Shown in pieces: positions 25,660 through 34,007 of a DNA stretch of 64,000 nt. The translations under genes were made by a program, and so were the position numbers. Source of the DNA: Fidelibacterota bacterium. Its GTDB lineage: Bacteria; Fidelibacterota; Marinisomatia; SCGC-AAA003-L08; JACNLC01. The stretch spans positions 36,030-100,029 of the forward strand of contig JACNLC010000050.1 of the NCBI GenBank assembly GCA_014381725.1, written 5' to 3'. The notes below the pieces were generated by a model, which searched no databases, was not told the DNA's origin, and worked only from the letters and a program-made list of their open reading frames with translations. How positions within the stretch are numbered: position 1 is the stretch's first letter; every line of letters starts with the position of its first letter.

Positions 25660-26632
25660 CTTCTGCTATGAGTTTGTCGAGTATATTATCTGTGTTGATT
25701 CCGTCAGCTTCTGCGTTAAAATTAGTTATTATGCGATGTCGCATAACAGGTTTCACCATCTCTTTAACATCAGCAATATCTGGAGTGGTTCTGCTTTCCA
25801 ATACAGCTTTGGCTTTTGCTCCTAAAATAAGATAAGCACTGGCTCTTGGTCCAGCTCCCCAATCCAACCAGTTTTTAATATATTGTGGAGCAATCTCTTC
25901 GTTCGGTCTAGTTTTCCCAACGATGTTTACAGCATATTCGATTACATTATCAGCTACTGGTATATCTCGTACTAATTGTTGGAAAGCTATTAAATCTGTT
26001 AGACTTATCACACTTTCAATTTTTTCCAAAACACCAGTTGTTGTGGATTTGACTATTTCAACTTCTTCACTGGAAAGCGGATAATCAATTTTAAGATTAA
26101 ACATAAAACGGTCAAGTTGCGCTTCAGGTAACGGATATGTCCCTTCTTGTTCAATTGGATTTTGTGTTGCTAAAACAAAAAACGGTTCATCGAGAGTGTA
26201 AGTAGTTCCGCCAGTTGTTACTTTATGTTCCTGCATCGCTTCCAAAAGAGCAGATTGAGTTTTTGGGGGGGTTCTATTTATTTCATCTGCGAGAATGATG
26301 TTTGCAAAAACGGGTCCTTTGAAAAATTTGAACGAGCGTTTTCCTGTTGCTGTGTCTTCTTCAATGATTTCGGTTCCGGTGATGTCCGATGGCATTAAGT
26401 CAGGAGTAAACTGAATTCTGCTAAATTTCAAATCCATAACATCTGATAAAGTTTTGATAAGCAAAGTTTTTGCCAATCCAGGAACACCTTCCAAAAGAAT
26501 ATGTCCTTTGCACAATAGAGCTATAAACAAATGCTCAATTATTCCTTTTTGTCCAATAATAACTTTACCGATTTCGTCGAAAAGTTCTGTTTTTGTTTGA
26601 TGTAATTTTTCTACAAGTTTAATATTATCCAT
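25652..26632 (-). CDS. moxR: MoxR family AAA+ ATPase
   Basis: About 326 aa from the ATG at 26632, which follows an AGGAAA box. Walker A is GVPGLAKT, Walker B is ILADEINR, sensor 1 is FVLATQNPIEQEGTYPLPEAQLDRFMF, and the C-terminal lid domain contains GASPRA-like GAGPRASAYL. The protein is a chaperone-like ATPase that works with the VWA-type partner encoded by the next gene. It is divergent from rlmN across a 100-bp promoter region. Confidence 0.94.
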   Translation of the reverse strand: MDNIKLVEKLHQTKTELFDEIGKVIIGQKGIIEHLFIALLCKGHILLEGVPGLAKTLLIKTLSDVMDLKFSRIQFTPDLMPSDITGTEIIEEDTATGKRSFKFFKGPVFANIILADEINRTPPKTQSALLEAMQEHKVTTGGTTYTLDEPFFVLATQNPIEQEGTYPLPEAQLDRFMFNLKIDYPLSSEEVEIVKSTTTGVLEKIESVISLTDLIAFQQLVRDIPVADNVIEYAVNIVGKTRPNEEIAPQYIKNWLDWGAGPRASAYLILGAKAKAVLESRTTPDIADVKEMVKPVMRHRIITNFNAEADGINTDNILDKLIAEDD

Positions 26633-26732
26633 AGTTTTCCTAATAATTTCGGGGTTGAATCTAAAGGATTCTTCACAGTTACACAACGAATTTCCTTGTT
26701 GTGACATCAAGAAAACGCGTAATATTCACTCA

Positions 26733-27818
26733 ATGATTATCAGTGAAAATAGTTCCGGCAAAAATAAGTCGGAGGAGCAACAAAATATTATTCTAAAAGG
26801 AATGTCTTTGCAAGAATTGCAAAAATGGGCAATATCTGTCGGACAAACTAGATTTCGTGGCACGCAATTATTTGAATGGATGTATCGTGAAGGTGTGGAC
26901 AACCCAACAGAAATGACTAATATATCGAAATCGTTTAGAGCTTTTCTTTCTGACAATTGCACTTTTTCCACACTAAAACTGAAAAAAATAAGCAAATCTC
27001 AAACTGAGCCAACTCAAAAATTTCTTTTCCAACTTAATGATGGACAATTTATCGAAACCGTCAGTATTATCGAAAATGATAGGCATACTGTCTGTGTTTC
27101 GTCACAAATTGGGTGTAATCTCGAGTGTGATTTTTGTGCAACTGCAACTTTGGGATTTAGTAGAAATTTATCTGCAGGAGAGATTGTTGACCAATTAATA
27201 TTTATTAGAAAATATATTGAACAACCAATTACAAATATAGTGTTTATGGGAATGGGTGAACCATTTCTCAATTACAAACGAGTGATGACTGCTGCGGATA
27301 TTTTTCATAATCCAAAAGGATTTAACTTAGCATCAACGCGAATTACAATTTCTACTGGAGGAATCGTCCCAAAAATTAAACAGTTTATAGATGAAAACAG
27401 AAAATACAAATTAGCTGTTTCGCTTAATGCACCAAATGATGAAATACGCTCTAAAATAATGCCAATTAACAATAAATGGCAAATAGAGGAGATAATTAAA
27501 GCTGTTAAAAAATATTCAAATCAGAAAAGACGAAAAATAATGTTTGAATATGTGTTGATAAAAGATGTCAATGATTCATCAAAAGATGCTCAACAACTTG
27601 TAAAATTATTAAAAAATATAGACTGCAAACTCAATATTATTCCATACAACGAAATGGGTGGGAAATATCAACGACCGGATGAACAGACAATTGATAATTT
27701 TATGCAAATCCTATTTTCAAACCAAGGGAAAGTTAGAGTACTTACTCGCTGGAGTAAAGGTCAAGATATTGATGCAGCTTGTGGGCAGTTAGCAACAAAA
27801 CAAATGGAGATTGAATGA
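26733..27818 (+). CDS. rlmN: 23S rRNA (adenine-2503-C2)-methyltransferase
   Basis: A dual-specificity radical SAM enzyme that methylates A2503 of 23S rRNA (and A37 of some tRNAs). The CxxxCxxC cluster motif is CNLECDFCATATLG. The GMGEPFLNY block, NIVFMGMGEP strand and C-terminal RWSKGQDIDAACGQL, with the methyl-carrying second cysteine, are all present. The ATG at 26733 is preferred over the ORF-track start because it leaves room for the divergent moxR promoter; a further ATG begins MSLQELQKW. Its stop overlaps the next start (ATGA), so it is coupled to the nucleoside phosphorylase. Confidence 0.95.
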   Translation: MIISENSSGKNKSEEQQNIILKGMSLQELQKWAISVGQTRFRGTQLFEWMYREGVDNPTEMTNISKSFRAFLSDNCTFSTLKLKKISKSQTEPTQKFLFQLNDGQFIETVSIIENDRHTVCVSSQIGCNLECDFCATATLGFSRNLSAGEIVDQLIFIRKYIEQPITNIVFMGMGEPFLNYKRVMTAADIFHNPKGFNLASTRITISTGGIVPKIKQFIDENRKYKLAVSLNAPNDEIRSKIMPINNKWQIEEIIKAVKKYSNQKRRKIMFEYVLIKDVNDSSKDAQQLVKLLKNIDCKLNIIPYNEMGGKYQRPDEQTIDNFMQILFSNQGKVRVLTRWSKGQDIDAACGQLATKQMEIE

Positions 27819-28603
27819 ACCTAAATCAAATTTCAGAATTTATACAAAGCCGGTTACCACAATCTCCAAAAGTAGCTGTTGTTTTGGGGTCAGGATTGAG
27901 TTATTTTTCTAATAATCTAAAACATACAATTTCAATTCCTTATAATGAAATTCCAGGGTACTTACAACCATCAGTAACGGGCCATATTGGTGAATTTGTT
28001 TTTGGATATGTAAACGATTTACCGGTATTATGCACAAGAGGAAGATTCCATTATTATGAGGGATATTCAATGGACATCGTGCAATTTCCTGTAAAATTGT
28101 TTCATTCGCTTGGATGTGAAACTTTGATTATAACAAATGCTGCTGGATGTTTACGCAGAAATTGGAATTTAGGTGACTTAATGATTATAAACGGTTTATT
28201 AGACTACACATTTAGAAAAAGTGGAGAAAATCCTAAAATAATGTCAGAGATATTTTGTTTTAACGAAAACCTAATTAAGTCCACCAAATCCATTGCAAAA
28301 CAAAATAATATTACAATTAGAGAGGGGGTTTATTGCTGGACCTTAGGTCCATCATACGAAACTCCTGCAGAAATTCAGGAAATAATACAACTTGGTGGAG
28401 ATGCCGTTGGGATGTCAACAGTTCCTGAAATTGAGATTGCACACAAATTAGGATTAAATATTCTAGGTATTTCTTGTTTAACAAATTATGGAGCAGGATT
28501 ATCAGATCAACCATTAACTCATTCAGAAGTTTTAGAAACATCTGAACGAGTTAAAGATTCCTTTGCTTACTTGCTTTTAGGGATTTTAAAGGAAATAAAC
28601 TAA
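27815..28603 (+). CDS. punA: Purine-nucleoside phosphorylase
   Basis: 262 aa, trimeric PNP/MTAP type. Phosphate- and base-binding motifs are VVLGSGLSYF, RGRFHYYEGYS, TNAAGCLRRNWNLGDLMII, GPSYETPAEIQ, DAVGMSTVPEIEIA and SCLTNYGAG. It splits purine (deoxy)nucleosides with phosphate for salvage. The start codon overlaps the rlmN stop by four bases. The YEGYSMDIVQFPVKLFHSLG stretch is typical of the low-molecular-weight PNP class. Confidence 0.93.
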   Translation: MNLNQISEFIQSRLPQSPKVAVVLGSGLSYFSNNLKHTISIPYNEIPGYLQPSVTGHIGEFVFGYVNDLPVLCTRGRFHYYEGYSMDIVQFPVKLFHSLGCETLIITNAAGCLRRNWNLGDLMIINGLLDYTFRKSGENPKIMSEIFCFNENLIKSTKSIAKQNNITIREGVYCWTLGPSYETPAEIQEIIQLGGDAVGMSTVPEIEIAHKLGLNILGISCLTNYGAGLSDQPLTHSEVLETSERVKDSFAYLLLGILKEIN

Positions 28604-28685
28604 TTATTCACTTGATTTTAGTTTATGAATGCTCGGAAATTCCACTTGGAATCTATTATGCAAAATGCAATGTCTGGAGTTTAAA

Positions 28686-29060
28686 ATGAAAAATTATCTA
28701 ATAATCATTAGTTTATTGATACTTATCGGTTGCGGTAAAACGGATAATGAATTGGCAATGGAAAGAGGAATTCAATTTTATGAGTGGAACCTCTTTGATA
28801 AAGCTATCAAAGAATTTAGTTACATAGTTTACCAGCTTCAAGAGGACAAACATCAACTTGATATAAATGAACGAGACCTCCTTGCGCGAGCACACCATAA
28901 TTTGGCTGTTTCTTATGCAAAAAAAGAGTGGTATGATGTAGCTGAATCCGAAGCAAAAATAGCATTTCAGCTCAACCCAACTGATGATAATAGGAAAATT
29001 CTAAAAGCAATTCAAGGGAAACAAAAAAAACCTGAAAAAGAAAAAGTTCCCAAACCTTGA
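28686..29060 (+). CDS. Small TPR-like lipoprotein
   Basis: 124 aa. The ATG at 28686 begins MKNYLIIISLLILIGC, with the lipobox LIGC giving acylated Cys16. The mature part has two or more helical hairpins (GIQFYEWNLFDKAIKEFSYIV, LARAHHNLAVSYAKKEWYDVAESEAKIAFQLNP) typical of TPR units, and a basic, proline-containing tail. The ORF-track start upstream adds non-signal sequence and is rejected. It is possibly an envelope accessory factor; nothing more specific can be said. Confidence 0.75.
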   Translation: MKNYLIIISLLILIGCGKTDNELAMERGIQFYEWNLFDKAIKEFSYIVYQLQEDKHQLDINERDLLARAHHNLAVSYAKKEWYDVAESEAKIAFQLNPTDDNRKILKAIQGKQKKPEKEKVPKP

Positions 29061-29199
29061 ACTGTTGTCGAAAGATAATAAATCATACATAAATTTCTGT
29101 TTTTTATTTCGTTCCCTTCACAATAATTTACCAGCTGGAATTTAAGTAAAAATAGCGTGAATTCTTGATAATCTTATCTAGTTAATAATTGGCGATAAC

Positions 29200-29706
29200 A
29201 TGAAAAAAATAAAAAAATTGCATTTACATTCTATGATTGTTCACATACCCTGTGTAACAATTCCACTGACTGCAATCTTTCACATACTCTTTGTATCTGG
29301 AGGGAAACACTTGTATTTTACAATGTCTAATTTTCTATTAGCAATATCGATTGTTACTGTAGTAATTAGCATCATCACAGGAGTTATTGAAAGAGCACAC
29401 AAACATGCAAATTGGTTTCCGTCGTTCAAGAGAAAATTTATTATTTCTATTATTCTTCTGGTCAGCCTGTTATCAGTTTCTGGAAATATTTTTGTTTGTT
29501 CATATCCAAGTAGTTCTGCTTTTAACTGCATTTCTATTGGACTGATTCAACCTGTTTTGGTGATTTGGATAATGATAATTGGAATAATTTCTAGCCAAGG
29601 AAGATTTGGCGGTAGTTTATCGTATGCAAAGGATATCGAAAACACCTCAGATTTTGATATTAAAGAATTAACTGTAAACAAAATTAAGGAAAACGAAAAT
29701 GATTGA
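29200..29706 (+). CDS. Four-helix membrane protein (DUF2231-like)
   Basis: 168 aa with four predicted transmembrane helices (TIPLTAIFHILFVSGG, MSNFLLAISIVTVVISIITGV, FIISIILLVSLLSVSGNIFV, LIQPVLVIWIMIIGIIS). An N-terminal LHLHSMIVHIP carries histidines, as in DUF2231 proteins, where such residues may bind haem or metal; that is family-level knowledge. It begins a three-gene operon: its stop overlaps the start of the acyl-CoA dehydrogenase (ATGA), and a related membrane protein follows that enzyme. It may feed or take electrons, which is inference. Confidence 0.7.
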   Translation: MKKIKKLHLHSMIVHIPCVTIPLTAIFHILFVSGGKHLYFTMSNFLLAISIVTVVISIITGVIERAHKHANWFPSFKRKFIISIILLVSLLSVSGNIFVCSYPSSSAFNCISIGLIQPVLVIWIMIIGIISSQGRFGGSLSYAKDIENTSDFDIKELTVNKIKENEND

Positions 29707-30832
29707 TTTTAATCTATCCGAAGAGCATAAACAACTTCAAGAGAAAGCAAGAAAATTCGCTAAAGAAGTAGTATCACCAGCAGCAGCAGAACATGATCGT
29801 TCAGGTGAATTTCCTTACGAAATTGCTAAAATGGCTTGGAAAGAAGGACTTCTGAATTCTCATGTTGAGGAAAAATTTGGTGGCCCAGAAAGAGGAAGTT
29901 TAGCTACTTGTATTATTGCAGAAGAAATTTCTGCTGCTTGTAGCGGAATTGGGATTGCTCTCGATGCAAATGCACTTGCTCAAGGTCCATTAATTGTTGC
30001 TGGCAACGAAGACCAAAAGAAAAGATTTTTGCAACCTATGACGGAAAAGGCAATGTTTGCATCGTATGCAGTTACAGAGCCAGATGCAGGTTCTGATGTT
30101 TCTCGTTTATCTACCACTGCAACTCGTATTGACGATAAAACTTATGCAATAAACGGATTGAAATGGTGGATAACAGGGGGTGGAGTTGCAAGCTGGTATT
30201 TTGTTTTAGCAAAAGCAGAAGGCGGTGCTTCGGGTTTCATAGTTCCTGCAGATTCTCCAGGAATTGTTCGAGGACCAAAAGAAGAAAATCTTGGTCAGCA
30301 CGCATCAAATACTGTTCGAGTTGCATTTGAAGATGTTCGTGTACCTATAGAAAATCTGATTGGCAAAGAGGGTGATGGATTCAGAATTGCGATGAAGACA
30401 TTCGATTATTCTCGCCCATTAGTAGCTGCTGCAGCTGTAGGAGTAGCACGAACTGCGTTAGAACTTGCAACGAATTATGCAAAACGACGAAAATGTTTCG
30501 ACAAAAAAATCATAAAGTATCAAGGTGTAAGTTTTAAACTGGCTGATATGGCAACGCATGTAGAAACTGCACGGTTACTTACTTGGAAATCTGCTTGGTT
30601 GTACGATCAAGGATTATCCAACACCAAGGAATCAGCAATGGCAAAAGCTTATGCTGCAGATTATTGTATGAAAGCTACAATAGATGCTGTTCAGGTAATG
30701 GGCGGTTATGGATATACAATGGAAGTTCCAATGGAAAAATTGATGCGCGATGCAAAAATATTTCAAATTTATGAAGGGACTAGTGAAATCCAAAGAACAA
30801 TTATTGTTTCCAGTTTACTAAGGGGAAGATAA
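29699..30832 (+). CDS. Acyl-CoA dehydrogenase
   Basis: 377-aa flavoenzyme that introduces the alpha-beta double bond in acyl-CoA during fatty or branched-chain acid oxidation. Signatures include YAVTEPDAGSDVS, GLKWWITGG, the FAD-binding Q-V-M-G-G-Y-G-Y block near residue 340, and the C-terminal IYEGTSEIQRTIIV. The catalytic Glu is expected in YEGT. Both neighbours overlap it by a few bases (ATGA start and TAATG stop), so the three genes form one unit with small membrane proteins instead of the usual electron-transfer flavoprotein genes. Confidence 0.93.
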   Translation: MIDFNLSEEHKQLQEKARKFAKEVVSPAAAEHDRSGEFPYEIAKMAWKEGLLNSHVEEKFGGPERGSLATCIIAEEISAACSGIGIALDANALAQGPLIVAGNEDQKKRFLQPMTEKAMFASYAVTEPDAGSDVSRLSTTATRIDDKTYAINGLKWWITGGGVASWYFVLAKAEGGASGFIVPADSPGIVRGPKEENLGQHASNTVRVAFEDVRVPIENLIGKEGDGFRIAMKTFDYSRPLVAAAAVGVARTALELATNYAKRRKCFDKKIIKYQGVSFKLADMATHVETARLLTWKSAWLYDQGLSNTKESAMAKAYAADYCMKATIDAVQVMGGYGYTMEVPMEKLMRDAKIFQIYEGTSEIQRTIIVSSLLRGR

Positions 30833-31455
30833 TGAGAAAATCCAAAATCAAATATCGACAGAATAAATTTATCTGTCCAATTTGTCACTTGGAACTTTCA
30901 ATGCACGATGTTGACAAAAACGGTATTGTTGTTTGTCCTGTATGTGGCGCTGTCATAGAAGTTGTTGATGTTTTTGGACACAAAATTCCTATTATCCATG
31001 ATGTTGAAATTAAGAGACCACAGCCATTATACCGGCTACACACAATGGCAACGCATATTTCTATTGGATTATTACCGTTAGCTATTTTTGCTCAAATTAT
31101 TTCATTTTTTCTAAACTGGTTCAAAGGCGGAATTTATACATCTTCTGCAATCGAATTTGAACAAATTGGATTTATTCTACTAACTATTACCTTTTTAGGT
31201 GGATTAATTACATTTGCAACAGGCTGGACAGATTGGAAACGAAAATATCGAGGTAGAAAATACCAAATTATTACAAAAAAAATTAGATTATCGGTGATTA
31301 TGTTTATTCTACTAGGATTTGCATTAGTGTTGAGAAATTTCTCCGGACCATTATCTGGTTTAGAAAATTGTTTGTATTTTTGTGTACAACTCATTTCAAT
31401 TAGTTTGATGGCCTTTATGGGTCATTTAGGTGGATTTTTAGTTTTCGGGAAATAG
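30832..31455 (+). CDS. Zinc-ribbon plus four-helix membrane protein (DUF2231-like)
   Basis: 207 aa. Residues about 15-45 hold two CxxC pairs (CPICHLELS ... CPVCGAVIEV), a zinc-ribbon or rubredoxin-like knuckle. The rest has four membrane helices similar in layout to the protein two genes upstream, preceded by LHTMATHISIGLLP with paired histidines. The similarity of the two suggests a duplicated membrane module around the acyl-CoA dehydrogenase, with the metal knuckle as a possible redox or binding site. The start overlaps the dehydrogenase stop; a terminator follows. Confidence 0.7.
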   Translation: MRKSKIKYRQNKFICPICHLELSMHDVDKNGIVVCPVCGAVIEVVDVFGHKIPIIHDVEIKRPQPLYRLHTMATHISIGLLPLAIFAQIISFFLNWFKGGIYTSSAIEFEQIGFILLTITFLGGLITFATGWTDWKRKYRGRKYQIITKKIRLSVIMFILLGFALVLRNFSGPLSGLENCLYFCVQLISISLMAFMGHLGGFLVFGK

Positions 31456-31481
31456 ATTGTCTGTACATATACGCAATATCG

Positions 31482-31506
31482 AACAAGGGACTAGTTCCCT
31501 TGTTTT
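31482..31506 (+). terminator. Terminator of the acyl-CoA dehydrogenase operon
   Basis: AACAAGGGA / TCCCTTGTT stem with a five-base loop, followed by TTGTTT, 26 bases after the stop of the last gene. Confidence 0.85.
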
Positions 31507-31559
31507 GTTTAAAATAAATTTCTTTGCAGGACTTTAGTATAATATAGGTAATTTATAAT

Positions 31560-32660
31560 ATGGCATTACAGTGTGGAATTATAGGATTACCAAATGTTGG
31601 GAAATCAACAATCTTCAATGCACTAACTGGCTCCAGTGTTCCTGCTGAGAATTATCCATTCTGTACAATTGATCCAAACATTGGAGTAGTAGAGGTCCCC
31701 GATGACAGATTAAATCATCTTGCTAATATATTCAATTCGCCTTCAGTTGTTCATGCACATGTAGAATTTGTTGATATTGCCGGTTTGGTTAAGGGTGCTA
31801 GCAAGGGCGAAGGATTAGGGAATCAGTTTCTTTCTCATATTAAAAATGTAGATACAATTCTGCATATTGTTAGGTGTTTTGAAAATCCGAATGTAACACA
31901 CACAGAATCTAGTATTGACCCAATTCGAGACATAAATATTATCGAAACTGAATTGTTGATCAAGGATTTGGAAACCATCGAAAAACGCATTGAAAAATTA
32001 GAGAAAACTGCACGAATTGGCGATAAAGAGTCTAAAACTGAACTTGAAATATTAAATAAAATTCTTCCAAAAATTAACGATGGAATTTTAGCTAGGAATA
32101 TTGAGCTAGAGTCTAACGAGTATCTTGTTATAAATAATTTGCAACTTCTAACTGACAAACCAATAATTTATATCGCCAATGTTGATGAAAACGAAATTGC
32201 ATCATCAAACCGCGGAGAACTTCCTAAATCTGTTGTAAAGTATGCTAAAGATGAAAATAATTTAGCAATCCGTTTATGCGGGGAATTAGAAATGGAAATA
32301 TCAGAAATGGAACCTGATGATAAACAACTATTTTTGGAAGAATACGGTTTAACTCAATCGGGAATAGATAAATTAATTCAGTCCACATATCAGTTGTTAA
32401 ATCTCGAAACATTCTTCACGCATAACGAAAAAGAGCTTAGAGCTTGGACAATATCCAAGGGCTCAACAGCTCCACATGCAGCTGGCAAAATTCATACAGA
32501 TTTTGAACACGGATTCATAAAAGCGGATGTTTATCAATTTAATGATCTTAAGCAATTTGAATCTGAACATTCTCTGCGAGAACATGGCAAAATTAGACAA
32601 GAAGGTAAAAATTATATTGTCAAAGATGGAGATATTATCTTCTTTAAATTTAATGTATAG
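31560..32660 (+). CDS. ychF: YchF-family P-loop NTPase
   Basis: 366 aa, full length. The G1 loop GLPNVGKST, G3 DIAGLVKGAS and the unusual G4 NVDENE (in place of NKxD) are those of YchF/OLA1, which prefers ATP to GTP and binds ribosomes. The C-terminal TGS domain ends with the conserved EHGKIRQEGKNYIVKDGDIIFFKFNV. It acts in the cytoplasm in translation or stress response. Confidence 0.96.
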   Translation: MALQCGIIGLPNVGKSTIFNALTGSSVPAENYPFCTIDPNIGVVEVPDDRLNHLANIFNSPSVVHAHVEFVDIAGLVKGASKGEGLGNQFLSHIKNVDTILHIVRCFENPNVTHTESSIDPIRDINIIETELLIKDLETIEKRIEKLEKTARIGDKESKTELEILNKILPKINDGILARNIELESNEYLVINNLQLLTDKPIIYIANVDENEIASSNRGELPKSVVKYAKDENNLAIRLCGELEMEISEMEPDDKQLFLEEYGLTQSGIDKLIQSTYQLLNLETFFTHNEKELRAWTISKGSTAPHAAGKIHTDFEHGFIKADVYQFNDLKQFESEHSLREHGKIRQEGKNYIVKDGDIIFFKFNV

Positions 32661-32673
32661 ATTAAGGGCATTT

Positions 32674-33006
32674 ATGAAAACATTTATAATTAATAGTGAA
32701 TTTATGGGAATAGGAGATGATAAGCTTGGAGCAAAATTAACTATTTCATTTTTCAGAAAACTTGGGTTGTTAAACCAACAACCTGACTTTATCCTTTTAT
32801 ATAATTCAGGCGTAAAATTAATGAGTAAAGATTCACCCATTTTAAACGAATTGCAAATACTGTTTAATAATGGTGTTGAAATCCTTGGTTGCGGAACTTG
32901 TATAACTTCTTACAAATTGGATGAAAAAATTAATGTTGGGCAAATCAGTACAATGCACGATATTGTGTCTGTTATGACGAAATCCGATTCAGTGATTACA
33001 ATTTAG
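32674..33006 (+). CDS. DsrE/YedF-like sulfurtransferase-type protein
   Basis: 110 aa. The ATG at 32674, 13 bases after ychF, is used; the ORF-track start lies inside ychF. The fold signature is FMGIGDDKLGAKLTISFFRKL, then DFILLYNSGVKLM, NGVEILGCGTCITSYKLDEKINVGQIS with a cysteine pair, and a C-terminal DIVSVMTKSDSVITI. This matches the C-terminal domain of YedF-type 'sulfurtransferase-like selenium metabolism' proteins. The N-terminal TusA-like domain of full YedF is absent. A role in sulfur or selenium transfer is possible. Confidence 0.75.
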   Translation: MKTFIINSEFMGIGDDKLGAKLTISFFRKLGLLNQQPDFILLYNSGVKLMSKDSPILNELQILFNNGVEILGCGTCITSYKLDEKINVGQISTMHDIVSVMTKSDSVITI

Positions 33007-33080
33007 GTGATTTAGTAGTTAGGGTTTGAAAGTTAGAAAATGACTAATGTTCTTAATTTAACAAGTATTATAAAAGACAA

Positions 33081-33980
33081 ATGATATCTATAATAACTGA
33101 TAACAGATATTTGTTACACGATTCAGGTGTTGGACATCCAGAGCGACCGGAACGAATAACTGCGTGTAATGATGCCTTGAAAACATCGGATATTTTGGAC
33201 AAATTGCAATGGTTAAGCCCTCGTGTTGCAGAAATTTCGGATATTCTTAGAGCACACACCACCAAACATATCCAACAAATTAAAGAAGTTTGTGAAACAG
33301 GTGGAGGTTATCTTGATCCAGATACACACGCCGGATATGAAAGTTATGAAATAGCGTTGCTTAGTGCTGGTGCTTGGTTAGATGGAGTTGATGAGGTTCT
33401 CTCTGGAAAATCAGCAGTCGTAATTTCTAGACCACCCGGGCACCATGCCGAAAACGATAATGCAATGGGATTTTGTCTTTTTAACAACTGCGCAATTGCA
33501 TCACTTTATACTGTTGAAGAAAAAAATATTGAACGAATTGCAATTTTTGATTGGGATGCTCACCATGGGAATGGGGTTCAACATATTCTGGAAGGTGACG
33601 AAAGATTTTTATATTGTTCTATGCACCAATCTCCACATTATCCTGGAACGGGAAGAGCTTGTGAAACTGGAAAATATAATAATGTTCTAAATATTCCTTT
33701 GTCAGCTAATACAGGAAGTAACGAATATTTATCCCAATTTCATAATGAAGTAATGCCATTTATTCGCAATTTTGAACCACAACTATTAATCGTTAGTGCT
33801 GGATTTGACGCACACGAAAAAGATCCATTATGTGGATTGAATTTACAATCAAGAGATTTTGGAGAAATGACAAAAGCTCTCATTGAGATAAATCCGCAAA
33901 TACTATTCGGACTTGAAGGTGGTTATGATTTATCTGCTTTAGGGGAATGTGTAGTTGAAGTTTGTAGAAATTTGATTTAA
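33081..33980 (+). CDS. Histone deacetylase-like (acetoin utilisation/acetylpolyamine type) hydrolase
   Basis: 299 aa of the zinc-dependent arginase/deacetylase fold. Metal- and base-binding motifs: RPPGHHAENDNAMGFCLFNN with the catalytic His pair, FDWDAHHGNGVQ with zinc-binding Asp and His, and SAGFDAHEKDPLCGL with the third zinc ligand. GLEGGYDLSAL closes the active site. Bacterial members deacetylate acetylpolyamines, acetylated proteins or similar amides. It is cytoplasmic and monocistronic, with a weak start context. Confidence 0.93.
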   Translation: MISIITDNRYLLHDSGVGHPERPERITACNDALKTSDILDKLQWLSPRVAEISDILRAHTTKHIQQIKEVCETGGGYLDPDTHAGYESYEIALLSAGAWLDGVDEVLSGKSAVVISRPPGHHAENDNAMGFCLFNNCAIASLYTVEEKNIERIAIFDWDAHHGNGVQHILEGDERFLYCSMHQSPHYPGTGRACETGKYNNVLNIPLSANTGSNEYLSQFHNEVMPFIRNFEPQLLIVSAGFDAHEKDPLCGLNLQSRDFGEMTKALIEINPQILFGLEGGYDLSALGECVVEVCRNLI

Positions 33981-34007
33981 TAAGGTGTTTGTTAGGGTTT
34001 TTAATAA

